From Pyrenula massariospora (Eukaryota; Ascomycota; Eurotiomycetes; Pyrenulales; Pyrenulaceae), in contig JAGFMI010000017.1 in assembly GCA_021030905.1 (NCBI GenBank), positions 310,001-374,000 of the forward strand: a stretch of 64,000 nt of DNA, read 5' to 3'. The position numbers were made by a program, and so were the translations under genes. Under the pieces are notes generated by a model, which saw nothing but the letters and a program-made list of their open reading frames with translations, did not search any database and was not told the origin of the DNA. How positions within the stretch are numbered: the stretch's first letter is position 1; the number at the start of each line of letters is the position of its first letter. Below, piece by piece: positions 32,320 through 44,267 of this stretch.

Positions 32320-34022
32320 CATGGTGCCGGATTCCTTACCTCGTGGTTTCCCACTCTACAGAAATCTTCACGGCGCTGTGATTTATGGCCGCAACTCAAT
32401 ACTGGAATTGACATAATGCCATCTCCATGCACAATCAAATCACTCACAAAATAGGGCATTTAAATACCGAACCATCGCATTTACTACGTTAATGTCTGTT
32501 TCCAGAGCAAAATTCCAATTCGAGTGATCAACAGATCCCACATCCGTTCTTCAGTCCTGAATGCCACGCCTTGGGTTCATTTATCCTCTCTGTATAAACT
32601 TCGGTAAGTTGGCACGGGCTATCCAATACAAACGAGCCGTTGCACCTAGCCTTCGCGCAGTCTTTTCGTTACATAGGGCGTTTCATCGACTTAAGAGGAT
32701 AGGGACCCAACAAGTCACGGTTACCAACACAACCAAACTACAATTGCAGAGACACCAGTTCTCTGCAATACTACTTTGCTATGATGCAATATGCTCACAA
32801 ATCCTTCTTATCCTCTTCCCTACACCACAAAATCTGCATTGACTGCACTAATACGGTGAATACTTCTGAACTGTTCAGAACCTTGCTATTAACCATTTTA
32901 GTACTGAATTAGGTTTGTAACGACTACGTGCTATATCCATGCATAGCCATGCATTCACGAGCCGATACGAACCACCGTTCCGATGATTCCAAACACCATC
33001 ATTGTCCGTAGGACCAGCAGCACGCATCCGAGTTTCCCTCCTTACATTAACGATACTCACAACTCCAACACACCGCATCACCAAGCGTTCCTGACCCGCA
33101 ATCCTCGCACGCCTTTGCATTTGCACCGCAGCCATCATTCCCCGCCAAACAAGACCAGACTAGGCCAGTGTAAGTCGCAGCAGCCACAGATCACAGGACG
33201 CCTACTCAGCGGCCTTCACTAGTTTCAAGATCGTGGGCACACCTCGCTCGCCGCAATCACATACATAGTAACATTGATTCAAGACCTGCGAATGTCTATG
33301 TACATAGCAGTAAGAGTTGGATAGGATTTATTACACTCCTGACTTTGAAACTGCAGTGAGATCAATGTTGTGATGGAAAGTGGCCTGGGAAGGAAGGACT
33401 GGGGAGGTTTAGTAGGGAGGGTGGGTGGGTTGGGTGGTTTCGTTAGGTGAAGGTGTTGATATAGTGCTATGTTGTTTTATAGAGGGCTGAAGCGATGGTA
33501 GGAGTTAGGGGCTCGTTGGTAGGGTATCGAGAAGGATTTTTAGTGTTTCGGATTCTCCGAGTGGTATGGAAACTATTTCGGTGTAGTAAAGTCTCTGGAA
33601 AAAAAAATTTTTACGTAATTCCCTGGGAAGCGCACCACCTGCAGAAGCGCACCGTCAAAATCGCATTCAGCAAATTTAACTACTAGTACTATAAGTCTCG
33701 CAACTACGATAAATATCCGAATCTGATAATTCAGGATCGGTTTATACTATTTCAATTTTCTCCTTATCGCGTCTGTACGACAGTGGGACTGAGAGAAAGA
33801 ATGGTCAAAAGGGACTGGGAGGGTGGTTCTTACAATGGGGTTGAAAACAGCGACCTGCTGAAATGCAACGGTCCATGGCCGCGATAAGAGGCCGGAGGGT
33901 CTCTGGGCAGTAGCCTGACATCATGTTATAATAGAACTCGCCACTGGGAGAAAATAGCGGGATGCAATGATCAATTGGGCAGGGCTCTATGAGAAGACTT
34001 CGTCTTCAAAGAAGTCTACCGT
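32320..34022. other. intergenic, no supported gene
   Basis: 1.7 kb. C-rich DNA at about 33030-33170 and a G-rich stretch with GGGTGGGTTGGGTGG at 33419-33440 again show the C-then-G order. A short poly-A/T run is at about 33600. No coding frame of substance. Confidence 0.5.
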
Positions 34023-36872
34023 TTAATCTCCCAGCTTCCTCCGCTTTCGCGGACCACCAACGCTCTCTCCATCGTCGACCGCATTATCCTCCTTAGCACT
34101 CTCTTCAGGGCCAAACACTTCGCTCGTCGTGATGCTTCCGCCTCTCATCGACGGGGCTTTGAAATCGCCCAGGAGGCCGCCTGAAGCAGACTTTCCTTGC
34201 TCCACATCCCTCCACTCGCCTACCATCTTCACAACATTTTCAGCCATTTCCCGTGTATCGCGAATCAGAGCGCCTTCTTCTGTCTGCCACGACCGCTTAG
34301 CCACGGAGTCATCACCATCTTCTTCCTCTTCGTCGTCTTCATCTCCGTTGCGATCAAAGCGGATATTACCGAAACCTCGTTCTTCTTTAGGCAACGGGTT
34401 AAACATAATGGCATTAGCGAAAATGCGAGTGAGCTCCTTCTCCAGCTGGGCATGATTGATGATAGCCCTAGGCGGCACTAAATCCTCCGTCTTTTTCAGC
34501 AGAACGAGACTTCTCCCTGCTGTTGTCGCTGCGTTTGGTGTAGCCGCCGGACTTCCAGCTTCGCCTGCAACTGGCGTATTTCCACCTAGACCCTGCTCTT
34601 CTAGAGCGGTCATGACAACTTTGCTGCCTGTGGTGATCGCTGCCTTGATACTTTTAAGGTCCTGGGGCTTGTAGATGATGCTCTTGTAGCCCGGAGCCAT
34701 ACTCTCAGTGATTGGCTTTTGGAAGATTGAAGCATGCTTGTCGCGTAAAATGTCGTTCATGAGTGGCTGTGAGATCTTTGAGAAATTGCGAGTTGTCGCA
34801 ACAAGATTAGGGTCAATCACTGGGCGGTTCGGCGCAGATGTTGCCTGCGGTGTCGGCGGTGGTGGTAGAGATGAGCTTTCAGAGTCACGAGCGCCACGCC
34901 TTGTCCTATTGATAGATCGCGAGATATTTTCGTGCTGCAGAGTATTTCCTCGGCGCCGTGTAGACGTTCGAGACTGGTCAGTATCCGAAGGAAACGGGGC
35001 TGGTGTGCTCGGCGGTTCTGGCTTAATAGGACGCCCACTAAAACGTTTGGTTTGTAGCTGATCATGTCGGGTTTCAGATGAGAGTGATGCAAGTGACTGG
35101 CTCCTGCTTCTGCTACGTGCGGGGATTGATGATGAAGCTGCACTATCGGCTCGAGTGCGGCGATTTCGTCTTCGACCTCGTCCTGAACTTTTGCCCCTGC
35201 CGATACTTTCTGGCTGGGTTGGCGTCTCCATATGCTTATCATACTCTGATCGTTTAGTCGTGGAAGCACGGAGCTTTTCCTCAAGTAATCGACGCCTATA
35301 GTCTCTTCTTTCATCAACTGGGCTGACTTCCCTTCCCCTAGATGGTTGAGACTTCATTTGCGTTACAGATGATGGTTCAGACTTCCAAGGTGAAGCGGAC
35401 TTGTTCGTACTTAGCCGAGGTGTTTGGGGTACGTTTTGTCGCGGCACTGGTGTAGAAGCTGGCCAACCGGTATGTGCTGGATGCTGTTGCCATTGATATG
35501 GAGATTGGTGGGAAGGTCCATTGGATGACGGTCTGGGGAGTGTTTGCTGCGAGCTAAATTGACCCTGTGACTGTGGTCCATACGGGTGCGGATGGAGAGG
35601 AGGAGCTGGTTGCCCATTTGGTGGAATGCCTCGATGACCTGAAATCTGCTGAGGCGGGTAAGGCGAGTTGTAAGGAGACAAGTGTGGATACGATTGCTGT
35701 TGCTGAACCTGCTGGCCGGACCAAGGAGCATAAGGCGCAAATTGAGGGTAAGGTTGGGCAGCTGCAGGATATGGGCCCTGGTGAGCACCAACGTTGCCCG
35801 ACCCTCTGCGGGATGTTGTACCTGTGGCACTCGGCGGCTGCATAGGCGACATGTGAGGCGTTTGCATTCCTGGTGGAGGTGGAAGGATGACAGGAGATTG
35901 CGGCTGCCCTTGCCCAGGGCTGAACCTTGTTGGCGGGAAGCCTTGAGGTGAACCAATTGGTTGCCGCTGGCCTGGAACACCATTGTGAAAATTCGGATGA
36001 TGAGAACTTGAGGGAGGTGGGAATCCAGGTGAAGCTGAGCCGGCGTGAGGCACGGCAGGAGAGAGTTGGGGCCCAGGGACAGGGCTGGGATGAATTGGAT
36101 GAGACGGTTGCCGCAAAGGCGGGTAAGTCGCCCTTGATGGATCTGGAGAGGGATGCACCTGAGTAGGAATATCGGGCTTTGCTGGTTCTACAGGTGCGCT
36201 CTTCTGGTCTACCGCTGCACTGTCTGACTTTATGTCGCCGTTCGTCTGTGGAAGTGATTGTTGTGCAAGAGCAGTATCTGACGGTGAAATGGATGGTAGG
36301 GATGCAGTAGGAGTAGAACGACCCTTTTCTAGAGGCTTTTCTGGAGTTGGCCCTGTAGAAGTATTGTCTTGCTGTGGAGCAGATATCCCATTTATATTCG
36401 CACCAGTCCTCTCGGCTGCCTCAATCCTCTTAATGTCTTCGGAGACTGCATCAAATCGCTGCTCATCAGCCTTCACCTTCTCAATTATATTTTCCTTGTA
36501 TCGTGCATATAGTTTCGCGACGAGCTGGGTCATCAAATTCACATCCTTAGATGCCTCTTCTGGGGTTGGAGTTGGAGGAGCGGATGCTTTTCGTTTTCGC
36601 GAGTTGGGCTCGTTAACTTCGAGAGATCCATTCTGTCCTTTGCTTGTGGTCGCTCGAGCCTCAATCTCTTGACGCAGTAGTCCATCGTAGAGATTTTGTA
36701 AACTTGGTGGACTGAGCTTTGATGCGTCGTACTGTTCATGGCTGCGGATGAAGTCGTTTGAGTTCAACGACGCAGAAATGGATTCGAATGCCGACTGAGA
36801 AACACCATGTGTTGCGACAGACTGGAAGATGAGGAGCGATTCAAGCGGAGTGTAGGTTGAAATCGAAGGCAT
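34023..36872 (-). CDS. bromodomain-containing chromatin protein, Brd8/Bdc1-like (949 aa)
   Basis: Single exon. The N-terminal ~50 residues ('YTPLESLLIFQSVATHGV') resemble the conserved start of fungal NuA4-associated bromodomain proteins, followed by a helical segment at about 110-150 ('MTQLVAKLYARYKENIIEKV'). A long P/Q/S-rich disordered middle runs to about 480, then basic R/S-rich stretches. A bromodomain-like region at about 690-850 starts 'FSKISQPLMNDILRDKHASIF' and has 'YKSIIYKPQDLKSIK' (ZA loop region) and 'IFANAIMFNPLPKEERGF', which includes the expected N of the acetyl-lysine pocket. The tail is acidic, with a basic 'PRKRRKLGD' end. Its likely role is acetyl-lysine recognition in the NuA4 acetyltransferase complex (inference from similarity to fission-yeast Bdc1/animal BRD8). 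An insert lengthens the bromodomain. Confidence 0.82.
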   Translation of the reverse strand: MPSISTYTPLESLLIFQSVATHGVSQSAFESISASLNSNDFIRSHEQYDASKLSPPSLQNLYDGLLRQEIEARATTSKGQNGSLEVNEPNSRKRKASAPPTPTPEEASKDVNLMTQLVAKLYARYKENIIEKVKADEQRFDAVSEDIKRIEAAERTGANINGISAPQQDNTSTGPTPEKPLEKGRSTPTASLPSISPSDTALAQQSLPQTNGDIKSDSAAVDQKSAPVEPAKPDIPTQVHPSPDPSRATYPPLRQPSHPIHPSPVPGPQLSPAVPHAGSASPGFPPPSSSHHPNFHNGVPGQRQPIGSPQGFPPTRFSPGQGQPQSPVILPPPPGMQTPHMSPMQPPSATGTTSRRGSGNVGAHQGPYPAAAQPYPQFAPYAPWSGQQVQQQQSYPHLSPYNSPYPPQQISGHRGIPPNGQPAPPLHPHPYGPQSQGQFSSQQTLPRPSSNGPSHQSPYQWQQHPAHTGWPASTPVPRQNVPQTPRLSTNKSASPWKSEPSSVTQMKSQPSRGREVSPVDERRDYRRRLLEEKLRASTTKRSEYDKHMETPTQPESIGRGKSSGRGRRRNRRTRADSAASSSIPARSRSRSQSLASLSSETRHDQLQTKRFSGRPIKPEPPSTPAPFPSDTDQSRTSTRRRGNTLQHENISRSINRTRRGARDSESSSLPPPPTPQATSAPNRPVIDPNLVATTRNFSKISQPLMNDILRDKHASIFQKPITESMAPGYKSIIYKPQDLKSIKAAITTGSKVVMTALEEQGLGGNTPVAGEAGSPAATPNAATTAGRSLVLLKKTEDLVPPRAIINHAQLEKELTRIFANAIMFNPLPKEERGFGNIRFDRNGDEDDEEEEDGDDSVAKRSWQTEEGALIRDTREMAENVVKMVGEWRDVEQGKSASGGLLGDFKAPSMRGGSITTSEVFGPEESAKEDNAVDDGESVGGPRKRRKLGD

Positions 36873-37567
36873 CCCATCATCGATGCTCGACTTCCTCTGT
36901 ATTTCGCATGTGATTCGGGCAGGAGTGATTCAAGGTTGATAGGGCATTTGGCCTCTTGCAGTCTTATCCAGAAGCCCGAGATAGTCCGTGAGACAAATGT
37001 CGCCGATTCAGTCAAGATCAGCTCTTTATTTTTCAAGTCCGGTGCACGGATTCATTTACCAAGCACTCTTTTTTTGACGCGACGTCGTGTCCGAAAATGT
37101 TGCTTCAATGAAAGCTTCTCCGGCGGACGCGAAAAACTGCGTCTCTGCGCTTTCCCGTCCGCCCTAAATTCAAGCTCAGCTTTAGGCGGGGAAGTTGGCC
37201 GAATTTACCTCCAAAGCAAGGGATGCCCGCCGCGATCAACAACCCCCCTTTTACCAGGCACTTTTGTTTCAAGCTTTCATGAGGCTTTGATGCCCTACCG
37301 TCAATTTCCCGGCGACTCGTCATGCTCATGCGTTAGCGCCTGACTCAACAGCCGAATTTCTTATGACGCCTGTCACGCTGAGCTCTTGGAATCCTTCCAT
37401 GACCTCCAAACCTCCGCATGAACGTTGCCTTTTGGGTCAGCGGGCACCGGGTTTCGCACTATAAACCTTCATCCAACGGCTACTTTATTCATTCGAGTAC
37501 TTATCCTCAGTGACACTTAAGAGAACTCTCATATTCCTAGAACCACTTCGTTACCAACTTAATCGCC
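36873..37567. promoter_or_regulatory. divergent promoter region
   Basis: About 700 bp between the divergent starts at 36872 (-) and 37568 (+). Short frames on both strands are not credible genes. No specific sites named. Confidence 0.45.
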
Positions 37568-38199
37568 ATGGCAGACAAGAATGACTCGGAACTCGACCGG
37601 GACTTCAAGCCTACAGGTCGCCCGCAATCGTACGTGCGAAAGTGCAGCTTATAGAACCTATATATAACTACAGCACAATGCCCCTTACCCTCAGGCCGCT
37701 CATCTCTGCTGCGATGTCCCACGCCGGAATGCTAACACGTCACAGAACCTTGGCTCTCTCCTTCGCCTCCACGCTGGACTCAGCCTTCTCCCTCTCACCC
37801 GAGCTCGACAACCTTTCTCAGTCTATCCAGACGAAACAAGAATCCGTCTCTTCTCAGTCACGCGAACTCGAAGCACTAGAAGCTCGCCTCAGAGATACCG
37901 AAGAACGGTTAAAGCGATCTCGAGCGTCCAGCCCCGCGGCAGGCGCTGCGCTGCATCAGCAACCGAGGAAACCGGTACCAGGTCAAGAGCCGGATGCGCA
38001 AATTCCTAGAAAGAGCGTAAGGTCACAGGAGGAAACTGAGGGCTACGGGCAGGATCTTGGTGCACGGGCAGTGGGAAGATCGCCTATTGCATCTTCTACC
38101 GAAGATTTCGCGTCTGGCGACACGGGCAGGCCGCCCTCCCGAAAGGTATATTCTCGAGGACGACCGGAAGGTCCAACATCACGTGGCTCTGGTAGATGA
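37568..38199 (+). CDS. small coiled-coil protein of unknown function (171 aa, two exons)
   Basis: Exon 1 is 37568-37629 and exon 2 is 37746-38199. The 116-nt intron has a GTACGT donor, a CTAAC branch and CACAG acceptor. Residues about 20-90 include 'ALSFASTLDSAFSL' and a heptad-rich segment ('ESVSSQSRELEALEARLRD') predicted as a coiled coil. The rest is S/R/G/E-rich and disordered. I recall similar short proteins in related fungi but no assigned function. The C-terminal end is uncertain: at 38147 an internal GTATAT could act as a donor, and another frame is open past the stop to 38242 ('RYILEDDRKVQHHVALVDE'). Confidence 0.6.
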
Positions 38200-38913
38200 A
38201 GTTATGCGAGGGATCTGTCACTTGGAGGCGTCATTGCTTTGACTTGGCATGTTTTTTGTTTCAGCACGGACGCGGAGATTCGATCAACACAAACTTGCAA
38301 TGAAGAGTCGTGTTCACTTGCGCACTTTTTCCAGCTGTCTGACGACGATCGTGATCTCTCCGGTGACCATAGAATGGACACCAGTCTTGCCCAGCCCAAA
38401 ATGGCTGCAAAGTTCCCATCTCTTTTTATGCTGACCGGGCGAAGCCCATTTCTCAAGACCTGCAAACCCCTCTCTACCTCGCCAAAAGCCAGCCTCCTAT
38501 CCTATCGGACCGCCCTCCCATATCCCCATCCCCAAAGTCCATACCGCCACCGCTCACCAACCGGCCCATCTACCTATTCTTCACAATCCACACTCTAAAA
38601 GCCTCGGCGGCACACCCTAAATAGGACTTGCCTACTATATGTCCATTCCCACGCACTTTCCTTCGTTGTTGTGATAGTTATTGGTAACCCTGTCACCACT
38701 GTTTGTCTATGCAGACGGCGCGGCACGTTGTAGATGATATCCAGGTCGAAGTCGATGCTTTTGTACTCCAATTACATCTATAGCGTCAGACGATTTGAAG
38801 CAAATGGAAAGCGTAAGTAAATGCATGGAGTTATGGAAATCTTATTGACGAACGAACACGAATAATATACTCTGTAGATTGACAGCGAAGCACACTAAGA
38901 TGTCTAGGGCGAA
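38200..38913. other. intergenic between convergent genes
   Basis: About 700 bp; the short frames at 38239-38598 have no support. It holds 3' flanks of both neighbours. Confidence 0.5.
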
Positions 38914-41425
38914 CTACGAACCACTTGAACAAGCATTCTTTTCTGACATCACAGGACACCTCGCAACCCTCGCCATCCGCATCCTCGCCTTCGGCTTTGC
39001 TGCAACCGGACATCGTGCTGAACTGGCCCTCGGCAAACCCGCGAAGCCTTTGCTCCTCTCCTGCAGCAAAGCAGCCGACTGTGTCGCAGAGCCGGGAGTA
39101 TTTCCTGCTGCCCCAAACGGGAGTATTTCCGGATCGTACCCGTGCAAAGAGCCCGTCCAAGAATTGATGAAATCCACTCCTCTGGCTGCCATGGGCTCGA
39201 TATCTCCTGACTCGGTCATTTCGAGCAGAGGAGCATTGGGTGGGATATTGAGAGCATATGGGAGTTGAACACCAAATTCGTCTAACGGCAGGGGTCGGAA
39301 TATCCTTCGGCGGCTTTCTGCGAGCCGTAGGTAGTCTTCGAGTCCGTCGGGCGTTTGTAGCCGGGTACATACGGCGTTTAGGTAGTTGCTGATCCTCGTC
39401 TGGTAGCCCTCGTCTGTCCCTGTTTCGTACAGTTGCAAGAATTGGTATTCTGGACTGGCTTTGTCCTGCTGTGCGGGAGATGATGCTCGAATTGCAGCGA
39501 CGAAGTTGCTCTCTAGGTCATACTGTGGTCCTTGGACAAGGTTCGTTACTTCCGGGAGGTACTGCATGAGCACTCCTCGGCGCCAGCTGTAGACAGGATT
39601 CCAGAAGTCTAGCATTAGGAGAGCTTTGATTGCTTTGTCCGATAGTAATTGATCCGGAAAACTCTCTCCAAGCTGTGTGAGAGTTTGCATCGACAATACA
39701 CCTTGAGCGTCTTCATAAGAGGTCTGCAATGCAACAAACGGTACGCCTTCCCCTGGAAGGGCCTCGACGAACCAAATCGTATCGTACTGCCCTGTTTCCT
39801 TACCACCACCGAGTGTGCCAGTTGGCAGCTGTATGGGAGGATAACCAGGGGGCAGCGATTTTTCGTCTGGAAACTCTTGGAGAAGACTGAGACCAAGCTT
39901 TTGTCGGATAGTATTGTAGTCATTTATGTCCAAGTTGAAGTTGAATTGCGACAGATCAGGCTTCGGTGTTGTTAGACCTTAAATGAACAATACTGGGGCA
40001 CAGACATACTAGCATTTCAGCTGCAAAGGTTGACGACTGCGAAAAGAGCTCCAAGTTGAAGAAATGGTCTGGAGGTGCAGAGAATGTCGTTCCGTCGGTC
40101 AGTGAGGTCTGAAAGTTGACAGTAGTAGTAAGAAGCAGATGTGCCATCCATCGATGTACATTTGTCGGCTGATGTTTAGGCTGTACGGGTTGGGTTGACG
40201 TCGTAGACCAATCTGCTCTTAGTCTCCTGTTATACCAGTTGTTGACATATGCCTTGACAATGGGCTCCAGTGAGTCCGCTTGTTGTACTGCAGCACCCAT
40301 GAAACAATCCTGCCCAGGTGCAGTGAGATAAGGTATAGACTCCAGAAATTCCTGATTCGCTGAGGATATGCACTCCAGGAAATTGGAATTCTCTCCTGAG
40401 AACCAATGGTACCAAGGCCTGGAGACAATTTAAAATCCGAATGGTGCAAATAGCTCCGTAGGTCAAAACTCACGTATGGAGTTCTTTCATAATGGTTGCT
40501 CCATTCACATGACCATCGAAAGGTCCAAGATAGGCGGCACTGTGCGGATCGGATGGGTCGCTACTGAAGGCATCGAAGGAACTGCCTTGATAGACCCAGC
40601 CAAATTCATCATCTGCCCCATTGATCGGATCGACCTACATGCGCTTAAGTAAGCGAAGCTTTCCAGAATTGGAGCACTACGAACACCATAGAAGTGGAAA
40701 GTGTTTCCGTCCCAACTCGCAGCTTGTAGGAACGTGTTTGGAGGCTTCTCCTTTACAGCCCATGGACCAACAATGAATACCACGGGTTTATTCTGAGGCT
40801 TGGTCTGCGAAATTGGTGTGACGACCGCTATTAATCGAACATGAGGATCAAACCAGTTGCCAGGGACACTTGACTGTGGTATGAAAGCCCCATCAGCAAC
40901 CACGAAAATGTTGAGCTTGCATGCCGGCTGTGGCTGCTGAGAAAGGCCTTGGAAATCTCCGTCAGTCATATCTAAGGTTGATGCGCGTCAATGTACACTT
41001 ACCCCAGAACACTGTGAGTAGGTCATCGAATGTTTGGATGTTTGCATTCTTATCCTTTTGAAGAAATTGACCGAAGTAGTCGGTAAAGTTTTGAGCCCGA
41101 AAGTCAGCATCTGCAATGGTGTCTTTGTCATAGACAGAACTTCTGATGAACTGACGCCACCATATCGGTGCTACAGACATGGCGTGTGAGTTCCTGAGGC
41201 TGAATCCACCTTGGCACGAGGACGAAGTAGGCCCAGCGAACAATATGAGGGCTTTCTAAGTCTTATATAGATTAGGCTATCAAGTTCGAAGCACAAAATA
41301 TGAGCGAATGGGAGCATGATGCAAGCTATCAATCACGACCTACCTGCATGGTCTCGAAGCCTCTCCCCTGCCATATATCGACGACTGCGCCATCACGCCC
41401 AAAGAGAGCGTTATCTGAGGCTGAG
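38914..41425 (-). CDS. large conserved protein of unknown function (at least six exons, more than 740 aa)
   Basis: Exons from 5': (about 41425)-41344, 41255-41003, 40971-40685, 40634-40474, 40418-40010, 39960-38914, joined in frame. The intron between 41003 and 40971 is only 31 nt (donor GTAAGT, acceptor CTTAG). The 5' end is unresolved: the first exon seen opens just after CCTCAG acceptors near 41420, and an earlier exon containing 'RCGNAAASSIVNPGES' may lie at about 41550-41610. Conserved-looking stretches: 'IWWRQFIRSSVYDK', 'DMTDGDFQGLSQQP', 'AAYLGPFDGHVNGATIMKEL' and 'TPWYHWFSGENS'. No TM helix or catalytic motif is evident. It lies divergent from the gene at 42368. I believe related sequences exist in bacteria as well as fungi, but that is memory, not a search. 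Confidence 0.72.
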
Positions 41426-42367
41426 GCATTTAAATTAAGTCACGAAGTTATGACTGGCTTGCACGGTAGACATGACTCGCAGTCGATTGATATGAAGTAC
41501 TCAAGGCTGTGTGCTGAAGGACAAGCAGTCCTAGCCTGGTTACCAATGACTCTGCAAGCGACTCGCCAGGGTTGACAATCGAGGAAGCTGCAGCGTTGCC
41601 GCATCTCATGTAGGTCTTAGTCGCAATATTGATGATCAATCAAGCGTCAACACGAGGTTGGGGCTGGACAGAGGCTTGCTGGAGAAGCGAAGTAGAGCGC
41701 CAACAAAGCCATGGAGGGTGGTGGTCGGCTGCTGAGTTAATCTGCCCCGCTATCCTCACTTTTGTTACTGCGAATCATGGTCATAGGCTTCTGAAACAGC
41801 CGCCACCTTGGATATCGCAAGATGCACGAAGCTGTGATAGAAAAAGAACATTGCAGCCACGGCTCAGACGCGCATCCAAACCTCCAGTTGCACTTCCGCG
41901 GTCCACCTTCAGCATGCATCAGAAGTGTCTAGAACAGCCACCAGACGGCCGCATATGCCTCCCTTACCTGATGCACTCATTCAAATCTCTTGTGTACGAA
42001 TGAGATCTACAGTCTTGATTGAAGGCGTCCTCTCATGACCGAGCTACCAGCTACGCCGTGCAAAACAGTCTTCCGTATGTGGACGCAAATTCGTGAAATC
42101 CCTGCCCATGCCCGTCTGTACAATGCTGCTCAGCTCATCACTTGGCTGCATGTTATGCAAGGCAACCAGCATCAACAGCCCACTTCGCATCTAGAAGGGC
42201 TGAAAACTAAGTTGTGAGGGATTTTGTCGAAGTGACTTGTGTGTGGACACGGTTCACTGGTTGCGGCAAAAATCTAGATATGCCTACATAAATGCTATCC
42301 TGTCTGAAGTTGTTCGCCAAAAATGACAAATTGAAATATCTTTCGCCTGCGTACTTGACAGAGGTCT
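41426..42367. promoter_or_regulatory. spacer between the divergent unknown-function pair
   Basis: About 940 bp, likely containing both promoters and possibly a missing first exon of the minus-strand gene. Open frames here are short and overlapping. No regulatory motif is nameable. Confidence 0.4.
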
Positions 42368-43866
42368 ATGAGCATGGCACACGCCGGAGATGGGAAAGTC
42401 ACAATTACAGTTTTACCTGCTTTCAGTCCCCCTGGGAACCTTACTGATTTCAACCAATCTACCCGGGAACTATGGTCATCAAAGTACATCAGCTATTGGA
42501 TGACTGGTGAAATCAACGCTGATCCGACTATCACTTCACCCAATCGAACCCCTTTGCAGCAATTCTTCAATGGCACGATCACTCCGTTCGACAACAGCCA
42601 GCAAACAGCTGCTACATGGAATGCGTTTCCCAAATTAGTATGTTGGCCTCATTCTTGTCATGAGCTATGAATTAAAGACGGCATCAGGTAACGACAGCTT
42701 ATAAGAGCGCTCCTCTGCGATGGCAAGTCGCGGATGCAAGTCGAATGTTCCAAGATGAGTATCTCGAATGGTCTGTTGCACGAAATTCCCAGACCAAAGA
42801 CATACTCAGCGCGACATTCACCTGCGAGGGCCCAGAAGTAGGTTCTAACTCATGATTATTTTGGTTCTCATGCATGCGTTGATGTTCTGATCTTGGTAAC
42901 AGTATTGGCAAGTCTATGCCAGCTATCAGCGTGACGACTTCCTCAAAACTCAACGAGATATAAACTCGGATTACTCCGACCAAATGGGCGATGGTGACTT
43001 CTTCTTGGTTGATCCAAAGACCGGAGCTTCAGTGTACAATCCCAACAACTACTGGAACGAGCTGACGACAACTGGCACTATTACTCACCTCGTTCAACCG
43101 AACAACACGCTATCAGCAGAGATAGATATTGCTGCTCAGGCAACTGTCGTTCGCAAGGATCCTTCAGGAAAGACTGTCACGGATCCAAACCAATTGATCA
43201 TTTGCTCGGCTTACGGAAATCCAGGCAGGCACTCTGATCCTACGGTGAGAACAAGACCATATCAAGTCAGCGGCTGTTTGCTAAGTTTGGTCCTAGATTG
43301 GCGGCGTCATCAACCAAGCCGCTCGAAGTGGTGTTTCGCTTTCCGTTGCGGATCCAATAGCGCTATATATCCATGATTTCGATACCAGCAACTTCATGTA
43401 TGATACTGTGCGAACCACGGGCATTGCCAGCGACGATGACCTTGTGTCAATCGACAATCCTGACCTAGTCTTCTTGTTCGAGCGCCATGGCATTCTTCCA
43501 GACGGCACATCTGCTCCAAACCAAGGTTTACGTCTACGAGTCAAGGTTCCAGACGGCGTCAAAGGCAAGAATGGTCAGCAGCTAAATGTTAGCAACATCT
43601 ACGACACAAATACCAAGCAGCACATTAGATACGGTGCTCAATTTGCTGACTATGTGACAATGAGTGTCTCGGCAGTGGCTATCAAGGCTCCAGTCGCCTC
43701 GCCGATTCCGTGCTACGATCCTGACGCGCCCGCAGCCGCTGCGAAAGTTGCCCTGGATGCTAAGGTTTCTGGTTTCCAATCTTCGGCGGCGGACACACCT
43801 GTCGCATCCGAAGTTTCCTCTGTGCCGGGTAATATCAATCGCTATTCCCATTCTTGGGTGGCGTAA
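42368..43866 (+). CDS. conserved protein of unknown function (443 aa, four exons), partner of the divergent gene
   Basis: Exons 42368-42637, 42688-42837, 42903-43244 and 43297-43866; all junctions are phase 0, with donors GTATGT, GTAGGT and GTGAGA. The product has 'LRWQVADASRMFQDEYLEWS' followed by 'TFTCEGPEYWQVYASYQ' across a splice, then 'NTLSAEIDIAAQATV', 'LIICSAYGNPGRHSDPT' and 'ALYIHDFD'. I recognise this block order as a conserved family of unknown function, seen in fungi and, from memory, bacteria. No signal peptide or membrane segment is obvious. A sentence-like pattern of W/Y/E/H residues suggests an enzyme, but no catalytic set can be named. The C-terminal region is A/V/S-rich. The start may be further upstream if an additional exon exists. 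Confidence 0.75.
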
Positions 43867-44267
43867 TTTATCTCGAGTAGAAGGATCAGTTGGTTAGGTC
43901 AAGGAATTCGAGCATGCAGGGTTGCGCACATAGTCATTTCGTAGACAATGGCAGGACGCCCCTTGTTGAAATGCACAGCTTTATTGGCGTATGCACGACC
44001 ATACTCATCACAGGATTGTGCGCGATGCTCTTCTTAAATTTAAAGTTGTCGGCTCTGTAGATTTACGAAATCTTGGCGTACGTAAATAAATTGCAGCGAA
44101 GCTCTCGTCTCGTGGGGGCGGCCGAGCTATCAGCTGCATCTGGCCAGCTCACCAGACCAAGCCACTCCTACACAACTCGAGCTTCAATTCAGCTCCAAGG
44201 TCTTCTCATCTTGATCTACAGGGACATTCGAGTGTGATAACAAGCGACCAATCCTCACACTGTCGTC
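43867..44267. other. intergenic, promoter of VMA2
   Basis: About 400 bp between two plus-strand genes. No gene; presumably the 3' flank of one and the promoter of the next. Confidence 0.5.

Noticed and set aside
34129-34481. Long + frames opposite the bromodomain gene
   Set aside because: They are antisense to the acidic and serine-rich tail of an established gene; composition explains them.
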